This document shows, one piece after another, positions 44,813 through 54,347 of a DNA stretch of 64,000 nucleotides (position 1 is its first letter; every line of letters begins with the position of its first letter). Below the pieces are notes generated by a model, which worked only from the letters and a program-made list of their open reading frames with translations, did not search any database and had not been told where the DNA came from. Source of the DNA: Pseudomonas koreensis (GTDB lineage: Bacteria > Pseudomonadota > Gammaproteobacteria > Pseudomonadales > Pseudomonadaceae); the NCBI RefSeq assembly GCF_012986595.1, contig NZ_JAAQYM010000001.1, positions 186,001 through 250,000 of the forward strand. Direction: 5' to 3'. Both the position numbers and the translations under genes were made by a program.

Positions 44813-46468
44813 ATGCAAATCTGCACGACGCGAATGCTTGCCCTGTTACTGACCCTGTTCGGATGCACCTGTGATCTCTACGCCGCCACCGGCCCGGAGG
44901 TGGCACACCTGCTCAATAACCGCTACCAGAACACCACCGCCGACTGCGTGGGCGATCACCCGGCGTACTTTTGCAGCGGCGTTCTGGTGCGCGGCAGCCC
45001 CGAGACGGGCGAGTTCTGGAAGCACAGTGCAATCGCCACCCAGCTCGGCGCGGAAAGCTTCAGTTATCTGCGCGCCGACCTCGGCACCCGACAGCTGACG
45101 CGGAAAAACGGCGTGGTGTTCAGCGATACCTTCACCGCCATCGGCAAATTTCAGACGCTGGACGTGCTATGTGCCTATCCGTTTACGTTTGCCATGACAG
45201 ACACCCGTCCCGACTTCGGCTGTGGCTCACTGGCCGCTCGCACCGAACCGGACCTTTCCTCCTGCGCCGCGCAGGGCGTCAGCGATGCCCAGAGCTGGAT
45301 CGCGCACTTCCAGCAACAAGGCCTGCAACCTGACAAGCAATGTTCGCTCAGCAGCCAGACGCCCGTGCTGTTCAAGGCCAGCCTGGTTGCCCATCAAGGT
45401 CTAGATGGCTCATGGGCTGCCCGCCCCAACCTGCTGCAGATCAAAAACTGGGACGCCAACGCCACCAGGCAAATCCCGATCCAGGCCCTGTTTTACGACA
45501 TCACCCAGACCGGCGCATTGCTCGGCGCACAAAAGGATCAGCGCGATTACTTCATCGCCACCGGGGACTGGCTGCCGATCCTGCGCATGAGCCTGCAACA
45601 AGCGCCGGATGGCGTGTTCGGGTTCAACCAGCAGGATCAGTTGTACACCGGCTATGAGGTGGCTTCGCGATTGAGTGCGCGATATGCCGATACGTCTGCA
45701 GCCTGTCGCGGTGATACCGCCGCTTACAACTGCAATGGCGTGTTGATACGGATCACCGATGCATCGCCAGCGTTTCATGCGTGGAATCCCAGTCCAGGTT
45801 CCACCCAGCGAAACGCAGTCGCGTTCTCCTACCCGCGGTCCGATGTTTTCGCAACCAGACTCGTGTATGGCAAGAACCAGGGCTTGATCATGAAAGAGCT
45901 GGCAGCCCCCGCCGCTTACCCGCTGACGCTGCGCTGCGCATTTCCTTTCGATGGGGGGACTGACTTCAGATCAGAGGGTTGCAACGAACATAGTTACGAC
46001 CCGGTGCGTAGCCGGCCTTGTGACGAACAAGGCATCAGCAGTGGCGAACAATGGGTGGCGCTTTTTTATACGCTTTCTCACACGAGCACTGGCTGCAGCT
46101 TCAACGGCAGTCAGTCACAGTTCGAGCAGAGCATCGTGGCGCGTTCCTTTTTGAAAGAGGCCGACCAGACCCGGCACAACGAGGTCGTCATCGCCTCCTG
46201 GCCGCAAGACATCGGAGCCCAACTGCCACTTGAAGCTTTTTTCTACATCGCGGCGGCTGGAAAGGCCAATGCGGCTTTTTTCCAGAACGATTATTTCCAG
46301 CAGACCGGGCGTTTTCTGCCAGTTGTGCATTTGAATCTTGCAGATGCCGGTCATGAATTCACCTATGACCCCGCCGATCAAAATGTTTCAGATCTCTCAC
46401 TGCCGAACCCGCTGAACGCGTTGCAGCCTGTGTCCTCCCACTCGACAGCGTTGGAGTCTTCCAAATGA
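44813..46468 (+). CDS. Two-module halovibrin-like exoprotein, copy 3
   Basis: The 551-residue protein has a signal peptide (MQICTTRMLALLLTLFGCTC, ending DLYA). Its N-terminal module has a few changes from the others (GSPETGEFWKHSAIATQLG, MTDTRPDFGCGSLA). The C-terminal module has YNCNGVLIRITDASPAFHAW, VAFSYPRSDVFATRLVYGKN and NEVVIASWPQDIGAQLPLEA. The ATG at 44813 is chosen; the frame is open upstream inside copy 2. A GGGGAG lies 10 bases before it. Its stop overlaps the next start as ATGA. Confidence 0.7.
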   Translation: MQICTTRMLALLLTLFGCTCDLYAATGPEVAHLLNNRYQNTTADCVGDHPAYFCSGVLVRGSPETGEFWKHSAIATQLGAESFSYLRADLGTRQLTRKNGVVFSDTFTAIGKFQTLDVLCAYPFTFAMTDTRPDFGCGSLAARTEPDLSSCAAQGVSDAQSWIAHFQQQGLQPDKQCSLSSQTPVLFKASLVAHQGLDGSWAARPNLLQIKNWDANATRQIPIQALFYDITQTGALLGAQKDQRDYFIATGDWLPILRMSLQQAPDGVFGFNQQDQLYTGYEVASRLSARYADTSAACRGDTAAYNCNGVLIRITDASPAFHAWNPSPGSTQRNAVAFSYPRSDVFATRLVYGKNQGLIMKELAAPAAYPLTLRCAFPFDGGTDFRSEGCNEHSYDPVRSRPCDEQGISSGEQWVALFYTLSHTSTGCSFNGSQSQFEQSIVARSFLKEADQTRHNEVVIASWPQDIGAQLPLEAFFYIAAAGKANAAFFQNDYFQQTGRFLPVVHLNLADAGHEFTYDPADQNVSDLSLPNPLNALQPVSSHSTALESSK

Positions 46469-48045
46469 ACAAATCCATTTCGATGCTCAAACAGTGGCTG
46501 CTCCCCCTCTGGCTGTTTAGCAACCTGGCATTTGCTGCCACCGGCCCGGAGGTGGCGCAGTTGCTCAATAACCGCTACCAGAACACCACGGCCGACTGCG
46601 TGGGCGATCACCCGGCGTACTTTTGCAGCGGCGTTCTGGTGCGCGGCAGCGCCGAGACAGGCGAGTTCTGGAAGCACAGTGAAATCGCCACGCAACTCGG
46701 CGCGGAAAGCTTCAGTTATCTGCGCGCCGACCTCGGCACCCGACAGCTGACGCGGAAAAACGGCGTGGTGTTCAGCGATACCTTCACCGCCATCGGCAAA
46801 TTTCAGACGCTGGACGTGTTGTGTGCCTATCCATTTACGTTCGCCATGACGGGCACCCGTCCCGACTTCGGCTGCGGCCCACTGGCCGCTCGCACCGAAC
46901 CGGACCTTTCCTCCTGCGCCGCGCAGGGCGTCAGCGATGCCCAGAGCTGGATCGCGCACTTCCAGCAACAGGGCCTGCAACCTGACATGCAATGTTCGCT
47001 CAGCAGCCAGGCACCCTTGCTGTTCAAGGCCAGCCTGGTTGCCCATCAAGGCCTCGGTGGCACATGGGCTGCAAGCCCCAACCTGCTGCAGATCAAAAAC
47101 TGGGACGCCAACGCCCCCAGGCAAATCCCGATCCAGGCCCTGTTTTACGACATCACCCAGACCGGCGCATTGCTCGGTGCGCAAAAGGATCAGCGCGATT
47201 ACTTCATCGCCACCGGGGACTGGCTTCCGATCCTGCGCATGAACCTGCAACAGGCGCCTGATGGTGTGTTCGGGTTCCAACAACAAGATCAGTTGTACAC
47301 CGGCTACGAGGTGGCTTCGCGCTTGAATACGCGGTATGAGCAGACCGCGTCGACCTGTCAGGCAGGTAAAACCGCGTACTTCTGCAATGGTGTTCTGTTA
47401 CGCGGAACCACGGCTTCCAGGGCTTTTCACATGTGGAATCCCAGCCCTACGTCTGTGGGCAACGGTGGTGTTTCCTTTACGTATCTACGCAGGGATGCGG
47501 GACTGACCAAGCCGGTTTATTCGCAGGGTTTTCTGGTTCGCGAAAGCTTTGCACCTGCGGCTTACCCGCTGATCGCGATGTGCGCCTATCCCTTCGATGG
47601 CGGCACCAGCCGTCCGCTGGACACCTGTCGCGTGCGCGGCGACATGTGTGACGAGCTGGGCATCACCAGTGTGCAGGCATGGGCAACTCGATACGCCAGT
47701 ACACCACGCAGCAGCTGTGCTTTCAATATCGACCCGGCGCAGTTCCAGCTCAACATCGACGTCCGTCCGACCGTCACCAACGGCGATGGCTGGAACGAGG
47801 TGATGATCCAGACCTGGCCGCAGGACATCCCGCTGCAGATCCCGCTTGAAGCGTTCTATTACAGCCTCAAAGCGCACTACAACGCGAAAGGGTTGGAACA
47901 GGCTCAGTTCGCCCAACGCGATTACTTCGAGGTCACCGGACGCTTCTTGCCCATTGTCCTGATTGACCTCGAAGCGCCGGCGGGTCAGGTCTTCGGATAC
48001 AACCCCGCCGATCAGCTTGCCCCCGGAGCGCCCGCAGCCAATTGA
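46465..48045 (+). CDS. Two-module halovibrin-like exoprotein, copy 4
   Basis: The 526-residue protein has a signal peptide (MNKSISMLKQWLLPLWLFSN, ending LAFA). Its N-terminal module is nearly that of copy 2, including LSSQAPLLFKASLVAHQGLG. The C-terminal module has YFCNGVLLRGTTASRAFHMW, VSFTYLRRDAGLTKPVYSQG and NEVMIQTWPQDIPLQIPLEA. It overlaps copy 3 by 4 bp (ATGA). The last Ig-like gene of unit A follows after 89 bp. Confidence 0.7.
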   Translation: MNKSISMLKQWLLPLWLFSNLAFAATGPEVAQLLNNRYQNTTADCVGDHPAYFCSGVLVRGSAETGEFWKHSEIATQLGAESFSYLRADLGTRQLTRKNGVVFSDTFTAIGKFQTLDVLCAYPFTFAMTGTRPDFGCGPLAARTEPDLSSCAAQGVSDAQSWIAHFQQQGLQPDMQCSLSSQAPLLFKASLVAHQGLGGTWAASPNLLQIKNWDANAPRQIPIQALFYDITQTGALLGAQKDQRDYFIATGDWLPILRMNLQQAPDGVFGFQQQDQLYTGYEVASRLNTRYEQTASTCQAGKTAYFCNGVLLRGTTASRAFHMWNPSPTSVGNGGVSFTYLRRDAGLTKPVYSQGFLVRESFAPAAYPLIAMCAYPFDGGTSRPLDTCRVRGDMCDELGITSVQAWATRYASTPRSSCAFNIDPAQFQLNIDVRPTVTNGDGWNEVMIQTWPQDIPLQIPLEAFYYSLKAHYNAKGLEQAQFAQRDYFEVTGRFLPIVLIDLEAPAGQVFGYNPADQLAPGAPAAN

Positions 48046-48134
48046 TCACCTGAAAATAGCCAGCACTCGCCATCGTGCCAATCGAGCAACGCCTCCCTGC
48101 CTGAACCGCATTACTTTTGATGAGGATTTTAGTC

Positions 48135-49622
48135 ATGACCCACCTGCGTTCCTTCCTGTTTCCACGGTTGCAAAACGATATTTCTCCGCAGGCACTGCGG
48201 CCGTTGCTGATCGCAGGACTGATAGAGCCGATCGTCGACGGGGACGGCGGTATCAACTACAACACGTACCACGATTGGCCCGACGGTTTGTTCTGTGCCG
48301 TCAATGCCTACGCGCCGCCCATGCGCACAGGCGACACGCTCGATATCTATTGGGGGAAGGACAACAAGATCTTTACCCGGGCTCTGCAGGATGACGAAGA
48401 TGACAGCAACAAACCGGTGTTTTTCTTTTTGCCGGTCACCAACATCCATCCAGGCTGGGTCGATGAGGTCTACTACGTACTGACCCGTGCGGGGCATACC
48501 ACCCCTGAAGAGCCCTCTGTACCTTTGCGAGTGCTGGTGAAACTGGATTTGCCGGGCGGAGTAGACAAAGAGCCTCACAAGCCCGGTCACTCGGAGTTGC
48601 ATATCGTGCAACTGCCGCAGGACGTCATCGAGAACGGCGTGGATGCCGTCTGGACAGCCAACGGTGTTGACATGACCATTGCCCGATATCCGAACATGGC
48701 CGTGCACGATGTCATTCAGGTCAAATGGGGCCAGGTCCTCCTCTCGCCCCATAGCGTCAGCGCGGATGAAGTCGCCGGGACGACCCCCATCGTGGTCACG
48801 GCCCTCCCGAACGACATAGTGGCCGCGGGTGACAGCGACGCACTGTTGGTGCGCTACGAGATTCATGACCAAGTGTGGAACTACTCTGCAGACTGGTCCC
48901 AATCTACCTATGTCAAGGTCCAGTCCGAAGTCCGTCAGTTGGTTGCACCCATCATCCAGGAATCCTTCAACGGCATCATTGATCTCGACAAGCTGGGTGA
49001 TAGCGATGTCAACGTGAGGGTTAATGTAAAACCCGGCGAGTTCGACCTGGATGACACCGTTACCCTCAAATGGACAGGCACGCCAAAAACCGGCAATCCG
49101 TTGGTCAATGTGCAATCAAAAATCGTGAACAGTATCCCCGGCGTCCTCAACTTTCAGATTCCGAATACGGAGGTCCGGGCGATTGCCGGGGGCAGCGCCG
49201 ACGCGTCGTATGTGCTGTACAAAAAAAACGGCGGCCCCCCGTTCCCGTCCAAACGCGCATTCACCGAAGTCGTCGCGCAAATGCCTGCTCCGGTTCTCAA
49301 AGAGGCCATGGGCGATACCGTGATGTCCGGTATAGGAGTGGCCACCGTGGAGATTCAGTACCCTGGCATGGTCGACGGCGACATCGTGAACATGGCGTTG
49401 CTGGGCATCAAGGCCAACGGCAATCCCCACTTGTATGAGGCACAGCACATCGTCAGCCCGGATGACGCGAAAAACCAGCGCGTGATCCTGTATGTGCCGG
49501 GTGAACATCTGCGGATACTGCAGCGTTGCAAGCTGAATCTGTTCTACCAGGTGTCCGGCAACAAACCGCAGCACCATGGCGTGAGTGAGTCCAAGCGCCT
49601 GGAAATCGAGGTCAAGCCGTAA
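48135..49622 (+). CDS. Ig-like repeat protein
   Basis: This 495-residue protein shares blocks with the giant proteins: LVKLDLPGGVDKEPHKPGHS corresponds to YVKLELPGGQDTDPGDGHSN in the 36585 protein, and IIQESFNGIIDLDKLGDSDV corresponds to IVHEAFNNVLDIDKLGDNDI. It therefore equals the N-terminal Ig-like part without repeats or tail. No signal peptide. GAGGA lies 8 bases before ATG 48135, which is preferred to ATG 48120. It ends unit A, before a strong terminator. Confidence 0.75.
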   Translation: MTHLRSFLFPRLQNDISPQALRPLLIAGLIEPIVDGDGGINYNTYHDWPDGLFCAVNAYAPPMRTGDTLDIYWGKDNKIFTRALQDDEDDSNKPVFFFLPVTNIHPGWVDEVYYVLTRAGHTTPEEPSVPLRVLVKLDLPGGVDKEPHKPGHSELHIVQLPQDVIENGVDAVWTANGVDMTIARYPNMAVHDVIQVKWGQVLLSPHSVSADEVAGTTPIVVTALPNDIVAAGDSDALLVRYEIHDQVWNYSADWSQSTYVKVQSEVRQLVAPIIQESFNGIIDLDKLGDSDVNVRVNVKPGEFDLDDTVTLKWTGTPKTGNPLVNVQSKIVNSIPGVLNFQIPNTEVRAIAGGSADASYVLYKKNGGPPFPSKRAFTEVVAQMPAPVLKEAMGDTVMSGIGVATVEIQYPGMVDGDIVNMALLGIKANGNPHLYEAQHIVSPDDAKNQRVILYVPGEHLRILQRCKLNLFYQVSGNKPQHHGVSESKRLEIEVKP

Positions 49623-49663
49623 GGTTGGCGCCCGCCCAACCGGTGGCCCCGACACAACCGCGC

Positions 49664-49699
49664 AAAAAAAAACGCCTCGCATGTTGCGAGGCGTTTTTC
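49664..49699. terminator. Bidirectional terminator between units A and B
   Basis: ACGCCTCGC-ATGT-TGCGAGGCGT forms a 9-bp stem flanked by nine A and five T. It serves the rightward unit A and the leftward autotransporter gene, which converge here. Confidence 0.9.
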
Positions 49700-49726
49700 A
49701 TTGGGCGCTCATTGAATCAAGGATAT

Positions 49727-52015
49727 TTACCAATCCCAACGCAACCCGACATTCACCCCGTACGGCTGCTCGATGTTCTTGCCCTTGCTGTAGCCGAGGT
49801 CACCATGCACCTGCAGGCCCTTCGACAACGCCACTGCCACACCGGCGCCGAGCTGCCCCCGGGAGCCGGACAGATCATTGTTGAACTGGTTGTTGTCGTT
49901 GACCGTCACGCGATTGTTGTTGATGAACTCGTGCTGCACCGCTGCCCGCACATACGGCTGGGCGACCATGCCGTTACCCATATCGAAGCGGCGCCCGAGC
50001 GTGGCACCGGCTTCGCCCAGCACCGACCGCGCACGGTCACCGTCAGCCTGCATGCCGTTGTTCAGCGCGTACTCGCTGCCCTCGATAGTGTCCATCGTCA
50101 AGCGGGTATAGGGCTCGACGAAATAGCCGTCATCCAGCTTGATGTTGCGCCCGAACTCTGCCGAAACGCCGACACCGGAGTTGTGGTAATCACCCTTCGC
50201 CCGGCTGCCGTCACTCAGAGTGACCTTGGCGTCATTGTTGAACCGGTTGAACTTGAGCAGCGCGTCGAAATAGTAACCGCTGTCGGCATCCAGCCAGGTT
50301 ACATAGGGGCCGAAGTAGTAGCTCTTGATCGTACCGGACGTGCCTTGCTCAACGCTCAGGTCGGTGTCGCTGTAGCCGCCCATCACACCGGCCAGCCATT
50401 GACTGTCGCCCAGACGCACATCGGCGCCCAGAGACAAACCGCGCTGGGTTTGCTGATACGCCACACCCGAGCCTGCGGCGATGTTGTATTTGTTGCCGTA
50501 AGTACGCATCCAGAGGCCAGGCTGGGTGCCATTGAAGCGCAACTCGCCCATCCGGCTGCGCAGCGTCGCGCCCTCGGCCAGCATGACCGTGGTCGGCGCG
50601 CTAAACAGGGCCAGCACTGATCGTGCGCCCGGGCTCACCGTCTTGGTGGCCGGGTCGAGGAACCATTCCGATTCGCCGGCTTCATTGGTGGTCTTGGACA
50701 AGCCGTACGACCATGTGCCTACATCCACCGGGCCGCCCTGCAGCGCAAAGTGCGCATCACCGGCCGCCGTGCGCACCAGCGTCAACGCTTGTGGTGAAGC
50801 CGCGTCCAGCCCGGAAGCGGTGACTGCCAGATCGAAGTTGCCCGTCGCGACGCCCGACACATTGAGGAAATCACGACCGCCATGATCGAAATCGCCCTTC
50901 ATGGCAAACACCCCGGTGCCCGCCAGAGTACCCACTTTCAAAATGTAAAACGTGTCAGGCACATCCTGAGCACCGAAGGACACACGCCCGCCATTCATGG
51001 CCAGGGTGCCGATGCTGTCGTCGCCGGTGAGCGTCCAGTTCGAGCCGCTGTTGATCGTCACGCCGTTGACCTTGTCCAGGCGACCGGTCAGTTGCGAGTT
51101 GTTCTGCAGGGTGACATTGGCGCTCGAGCCGTTTTCCATCAGCACGTCGCCGGTCATGTTGCCCTGATCGAACGTGAGGTTGGCAGTGCTGTTGCCCGTG
51201 ACGTTCACGTTGCCTTGCAGCGAACTCTGGCCAACGTTCAGGTTGGCGGTGGATGCGCCCTGTACGGTCAACAGATTGCCATTGCCACCCTGCAGGGTGG
51301 AATTGTTCAGCACGGCAATGGTGGCGTTGATCCCCTGGCCCACCAGGATCGCGTCACCGCTGCGGCCTTGCACGCTGGCGTTGTCCAGCCGTAGCGAATT
51401 GCTGCCCAGGCCCGAGGGATCCCTGCCCATGCTTACGCCGGCCTTGTCGCCGCTGATGACCGTGTTCGCCGTAGCGCGGACATCACCGCCCAGAATGTTC
51501 AGGCCGTTACTGTTGGCCCCTGTGCCCGTCACCTGACTGTTGATCAGCGTCAGCGTACTCAAACCCGTGACTTGAGCCCCGGCTTCGCCTCCGTAAAACT
51601 TGCTGTCGGTGGCGGTGACGGTCGAACTCAGCGTCGAGCCGATAGACCGATTGACCGCCAACCCCGTCACGTCACTGGTCACGATCGCGCCAATAAGATT
51701 GCCGGTGCTGTTGGTTATATTGATGCCCTCAATGCCACTGTTGGCATTGACGGTGGCCCCGTTGATATTCAATGTTGATCCTGAGATCACAGACACACTC
51801 TCGGTTGTAGCCCCGGCGATGTTCAGAACGCTGGCATTGCGGACCAGGTAATCGGTCAACGGTGTTGTTGCGTCGATATCCAGCGTGTTGCCGTTATCGA
51901 CGATAACGGCGGCCAATGAGGGCGTTGCGCTCAAAAAAAATGCCGGTAGCACGACCAGCATTCGAAAGAGTCCCGCAGGCGTTTTTTTTTGCATTGACAC
52001 ATGGCTTGTATTCAT
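49727..52015 (-). CDS. Pertactin-type autotransporter
   Basis: This 762-residue type Va autotransporter has an extended signal peptide (ending ATPSLAA). Its passenger of about 450 residues is a beta-helix rich in Asn, Thr, Val and Ser with pertactin-like repeats (NGATVNANSGIEGINITNST; WTLTGDDSIGTLAMNGGRVS). The C-terminal barrel of about 270 residues (GLWMRTYGNKYNIAAGSGVA to the terminal GVNVGLRWDW) ends in the required aromatic. The passenger is shown on the cell surface; no protease triad is evident, so adhesion is more likely. It is the last gene of leftward unit B. Confidence 0.9.
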   Translation of the reverse strand: MNTSHVSMQKKTPAGLFRMLVVLPAFFLSATPSLAAVIVDNGNTLDIDATTPLTDYLVRNASVLNIAGATTESVSVISGSTLNINGATVNANSGIEGINITNSTGNLIGAIVTSDVTGLAVNRSIGSTLSSTVTATDSKFYGGEAGAQVTGLSTLTLINSQVTGTGANSNGLNILGGDVRATANTVISGDKAGVSMGRDPSGLGSNSLRLDNASVQGRSGDAILVGQGINATIAVLNNSTLQGGNGNLLTVQGASTANLNVGQSSLQGNVNVTGNSTANLTFDQGNMTGDVLMENGSSANVTLQNNSQLTGRLDKVNGVTINSGSNWTLTGDDSIGTLAMNGGRVSFGAQDVPDTFYILKVGTLAGTGVFAMKGDFDHGGRDFLNVSGVATGNFDLAVTASGLDAASPQALTLVRTAAGDAHFALQGGPVDVGTWSYGLSKTTNEAGESEWFLDPATKTVSPGARSVLALFSAPTTVMLAEGATLRSRMGELRFNGTQPGLWMRTYGNKYNIAAGSGVAYQQTQRGLSLGADVRLGDSQWLAGVMGGYSDTDLSVEQGTSGTIKSYYFGPYVTWLDADSGYYFDALLKFNRFNNDAKVTLSDGSRAKGDYHNSGVGVSAEFGRNIKLDDGYFVEPYTRLTMDTIEGSEYALNNGMQADGDRARSVLGEAGATLGRRFDMGNGMVAQPYVRAAVQHEFINNNRVTVNDNNQFNNDLSGSRGQLGAGVAVALSKGLQVHGDLGYSKGKNIEQPYGVNVGLRWDW

Positions 52016-52246
52016 AACATGGCTTCCTGAATGTTCATCACCTCACCTCTTTCAGAAATGACGCCAAAAGCTGTAAGAAGCGCGAACGATACTGACCTGA
52101 CACCACGAAAAATGTAGGGAAAGTCCTAGCAAGAGCCGGAAAAGTCCTTCCCCGCACGCTGATAAGTCCGCCTGTTTCAATGATCGTTGTACAAGAAGGC
52201 ACGGGAAGCGTGCATGCCGCCCGTGCCTGCTTAAGGAACGCATTGA
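52016..52246. other. 231-bp gap within unit B
   Basis: No gene, clear terminator or copy of the shared element is seen between the Ig-like gene and the autotransporter. The autotransporter could have its own promoter here. Confidence 0.5.
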
Positions 52247-54196
52247 TCAGGTCGGCAAATCGCAAGTCCCGCCATCAGCTGGATTGACCATGTAAACCTT
52301 GACGATATGTTCCACGGAGGTTATCGGACGTGCGTTGATGCGCGCCGTATATTGAACGCCACCCCACGCATTCTTTGTCAGGCGGATGGGCTCGTACGGG
52401 ATCCTCACAATGAAACCATCGGTGGCATCCTGCACTGACGGAGTAAAGCTCACTTCCTCATCCGTCCCGGCTATTGGCGATGAACCGGTACTATCGCTAT
52501 ATCCCTGATAACTGAATGTCAGTGTTTGATCCGCCAATTCCAGCGTGCCTCCCGGCACCAACACCTCGACCCCCCATCCCAACACGGGATCCCGCCGCAG
52601 AGAACCGCAATACAACCAATCATCGAAACCCTCAAGAAGGTGTTGAAATGCCGGATCAGGCACCGTATCGGTTTGAATCAGTACATCCACCTCCCGGGGA
52701 GGTGAAGTGTCCACGTTATCGTTCAGGTCGTGACCGATGACGTAAGCCATCGGGTGCGTCGTATCACCGTTACCCTGCTCTTCGAATACACTCCAGTCGA
52801 CAGTCCACTCCAAATCTGGGGGAATAATGGCCGGAATCGTGAAGATGCCGCCATCAGCATCCGATACCGGCTTGCCGTTATATACAAGTTGAACGGTGTC
52901 ATCTTCCTTGGCACCGGTATAGGTAATGACCGTTACAGTAACGTCCTGATCCTTGTCGGCGGCTGTCAACGTGTTGACAGTGCCTCCTGAACCACCCTGA
53001 ACAGTCACCAGCGCCAGATTCGGGTTGATCTCGCCTGGATTGTCCGGATCGATCGGTTCGCCGGGTTTTCTCAAATCAACGTCGACATTCTTGGAGATGG
53101 GAGTGGACGGATAAAGGATGGTGCCGCGTTTGATCTGGTAGCCAGCCGCTACGGTTTTTTCACCTGGGTTGCCGTTGAACACATCCTTGAACGAAATATC
53201 GACGTAAAACGGAAAGCCGGTAATGGTCTGCTCGGGCTGCAGAATACCGTCGTACGTCACAACCAGCTTATCGCCTGGCATGTAGTTGGTGTATTCATCT
53301 TCGATTCCCACTCCCAGAGGCGTTTTAGCATCCGCCAAATCCACCAGGCCGTCGTCATCAAACAGCGGAATGCTCAAAGGTAGCAATCCTTCGGGGGGAT
53401 CTGTCAGAACGACAGGAAACGTCACTGCTTCAGAGGGCGTACTTAAGTTTCCTTTTCGGTCGGCGATGGTGAAAAAGAGCGCTAAAAGACCTTCACCCGC
53501 GTTTTCCACCTGAGCAGCGGAAAGCCGAACGACTATGACAGTGGTTACATCAGTACGAGTCACTGTCTCGACAACTTCGGCCAGAGGTATCGAGCGCCCA
53601 TATTTGACAGTGATAACGTCACCGATCCTCGGATCTGCATAGTCTGGAATTATAATTTCTACAAAACCATTATCTGCCAGATATTTTTTGGTTATACCAT
53701 TATTCTTTACCTCATCCGGAATGAGGAGTGGCAGTAGCGGATGTGGAGGTTTTCTATCAACATGAAACGTTAACGGAACAGAATTACTGGTATTACCGCC
53801 CTGAAAGATAAAGTAGCCCAACTCATGTTTCCCCTCACGATTGGTGTATCCGGCCGGCAACGTCATTTCGATTTCAGTAATAGCGGGATCAAGCGGCGTT
53901 GTATAAGTATAACGGGTTGAGGTTACCCGGGTTTGATCAAATGTCAGATCAATAAAACTTGGGATGCCATTCGGGTCATCGGACCCTGCGGGTATATCGA
54001 CCAGACATTTGAAGGGTTGCCCTTGCATTAACAGCGGGACCTGATTGATATCGTCGTCCGGCTCATCGTCTAGAAATTTGTTATCGGGATGCACCCTGAT
54101 GACTGGGGCATCAGCTGTAGTAACCGCATGGCGAATTTTCAGATAATTGACCCGACTTTGTTCAGCAGGTGTCAATGATTTTTTCAGACTGGCCAT
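52247..54196 (-). CDS. Ig-like repeat protein, low G+C
   Basis: The 649-residue protein has no signal peptide and consists of beta-rich modules, each with an aromatic/GD pattern (PDYADPRIGDVITVKYGRSI; YMPGDKLVVTYDGILQPEQT; AKEDDTVQLVYNGKPVSDAD). FHVDRKPPHPLLPLLIPDEV parallels VTVDRVPPDDGLQPAMLELL of the upstream gene, so the two are paralogues. Part of the gene is AT-rich (17 of 60 bases at 53641-53700 are G or C), unlike most of the window. AAGGAG lies 9 bases before the ATG. Function unknown. Confidence 0.75.
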   Translation of the reverse strand: MASLKKSLTPAEQSRVNYLKIRHAVTTADAPVIRVHPDNKFLDDEPDDDINQVPLLMQGQPFKCLVDIPAGSDDPNGIPSFIDLTFDQTRVTSTRYTYTTPLDPAITEIEMTLPAGYTNREGKHELGYFIFQGGNTSNSVPLTFHVDRKPPHPLLPLLIPDEVKNNGITKKYLADNGFVEIIIPDYADPRIGDVITVKYGRSIPLAEVVETVTRTDVTTVIVVRLSAAQVENAGEGLLALFFTIADRKGNLSTPSEAVTFPVVLTDPPEGLLPLSIPLFDDDGLVDLADAKTPLGVGIEDEYTNYMPGDKLVVTYDGILQPEQTITGFPFYVDISFKDVFNGNPGEKTVAAGYQIKRGTILYPSTPISKNVDVDLRKPGEPIDPDNPGEINPNLALVTVQGGSGGTVNTLTAADKDQDVTVTVITYTGAKEDDTVQLVYNGKPVSDADGGIFTIPAIIPPDLEWTVDWSVFEEQGNGDTTHPMAYVIGHDLNDNVDTSPPREVDVLIQTDTVPDPAFQHLLEGFDDWLYCGSLRRDPVLGWGVEVLVPGGTLELADQTLTFSYQGYSDSTGSSPIAGTDEEVSFTPSVQDATDGFIVRIPYEPIRLTKNAWGGVQYTARINARPITSVEHIVKVYMVNPADGGTCDLPT

Positions 54197-54347
54197 TCTC
54201 TAACTCCTTCAGACACGGGCTCTACCTGCCCAAGGTTTATCAACTAACCAACACCCAAAAATGGGCACACTGCTCCCTGCCGGCCACGCACAAACTATCG
54301 CGACCTTTCGAGTAAATAGGACTGCTGTTTAATTAATCACTGATCCG

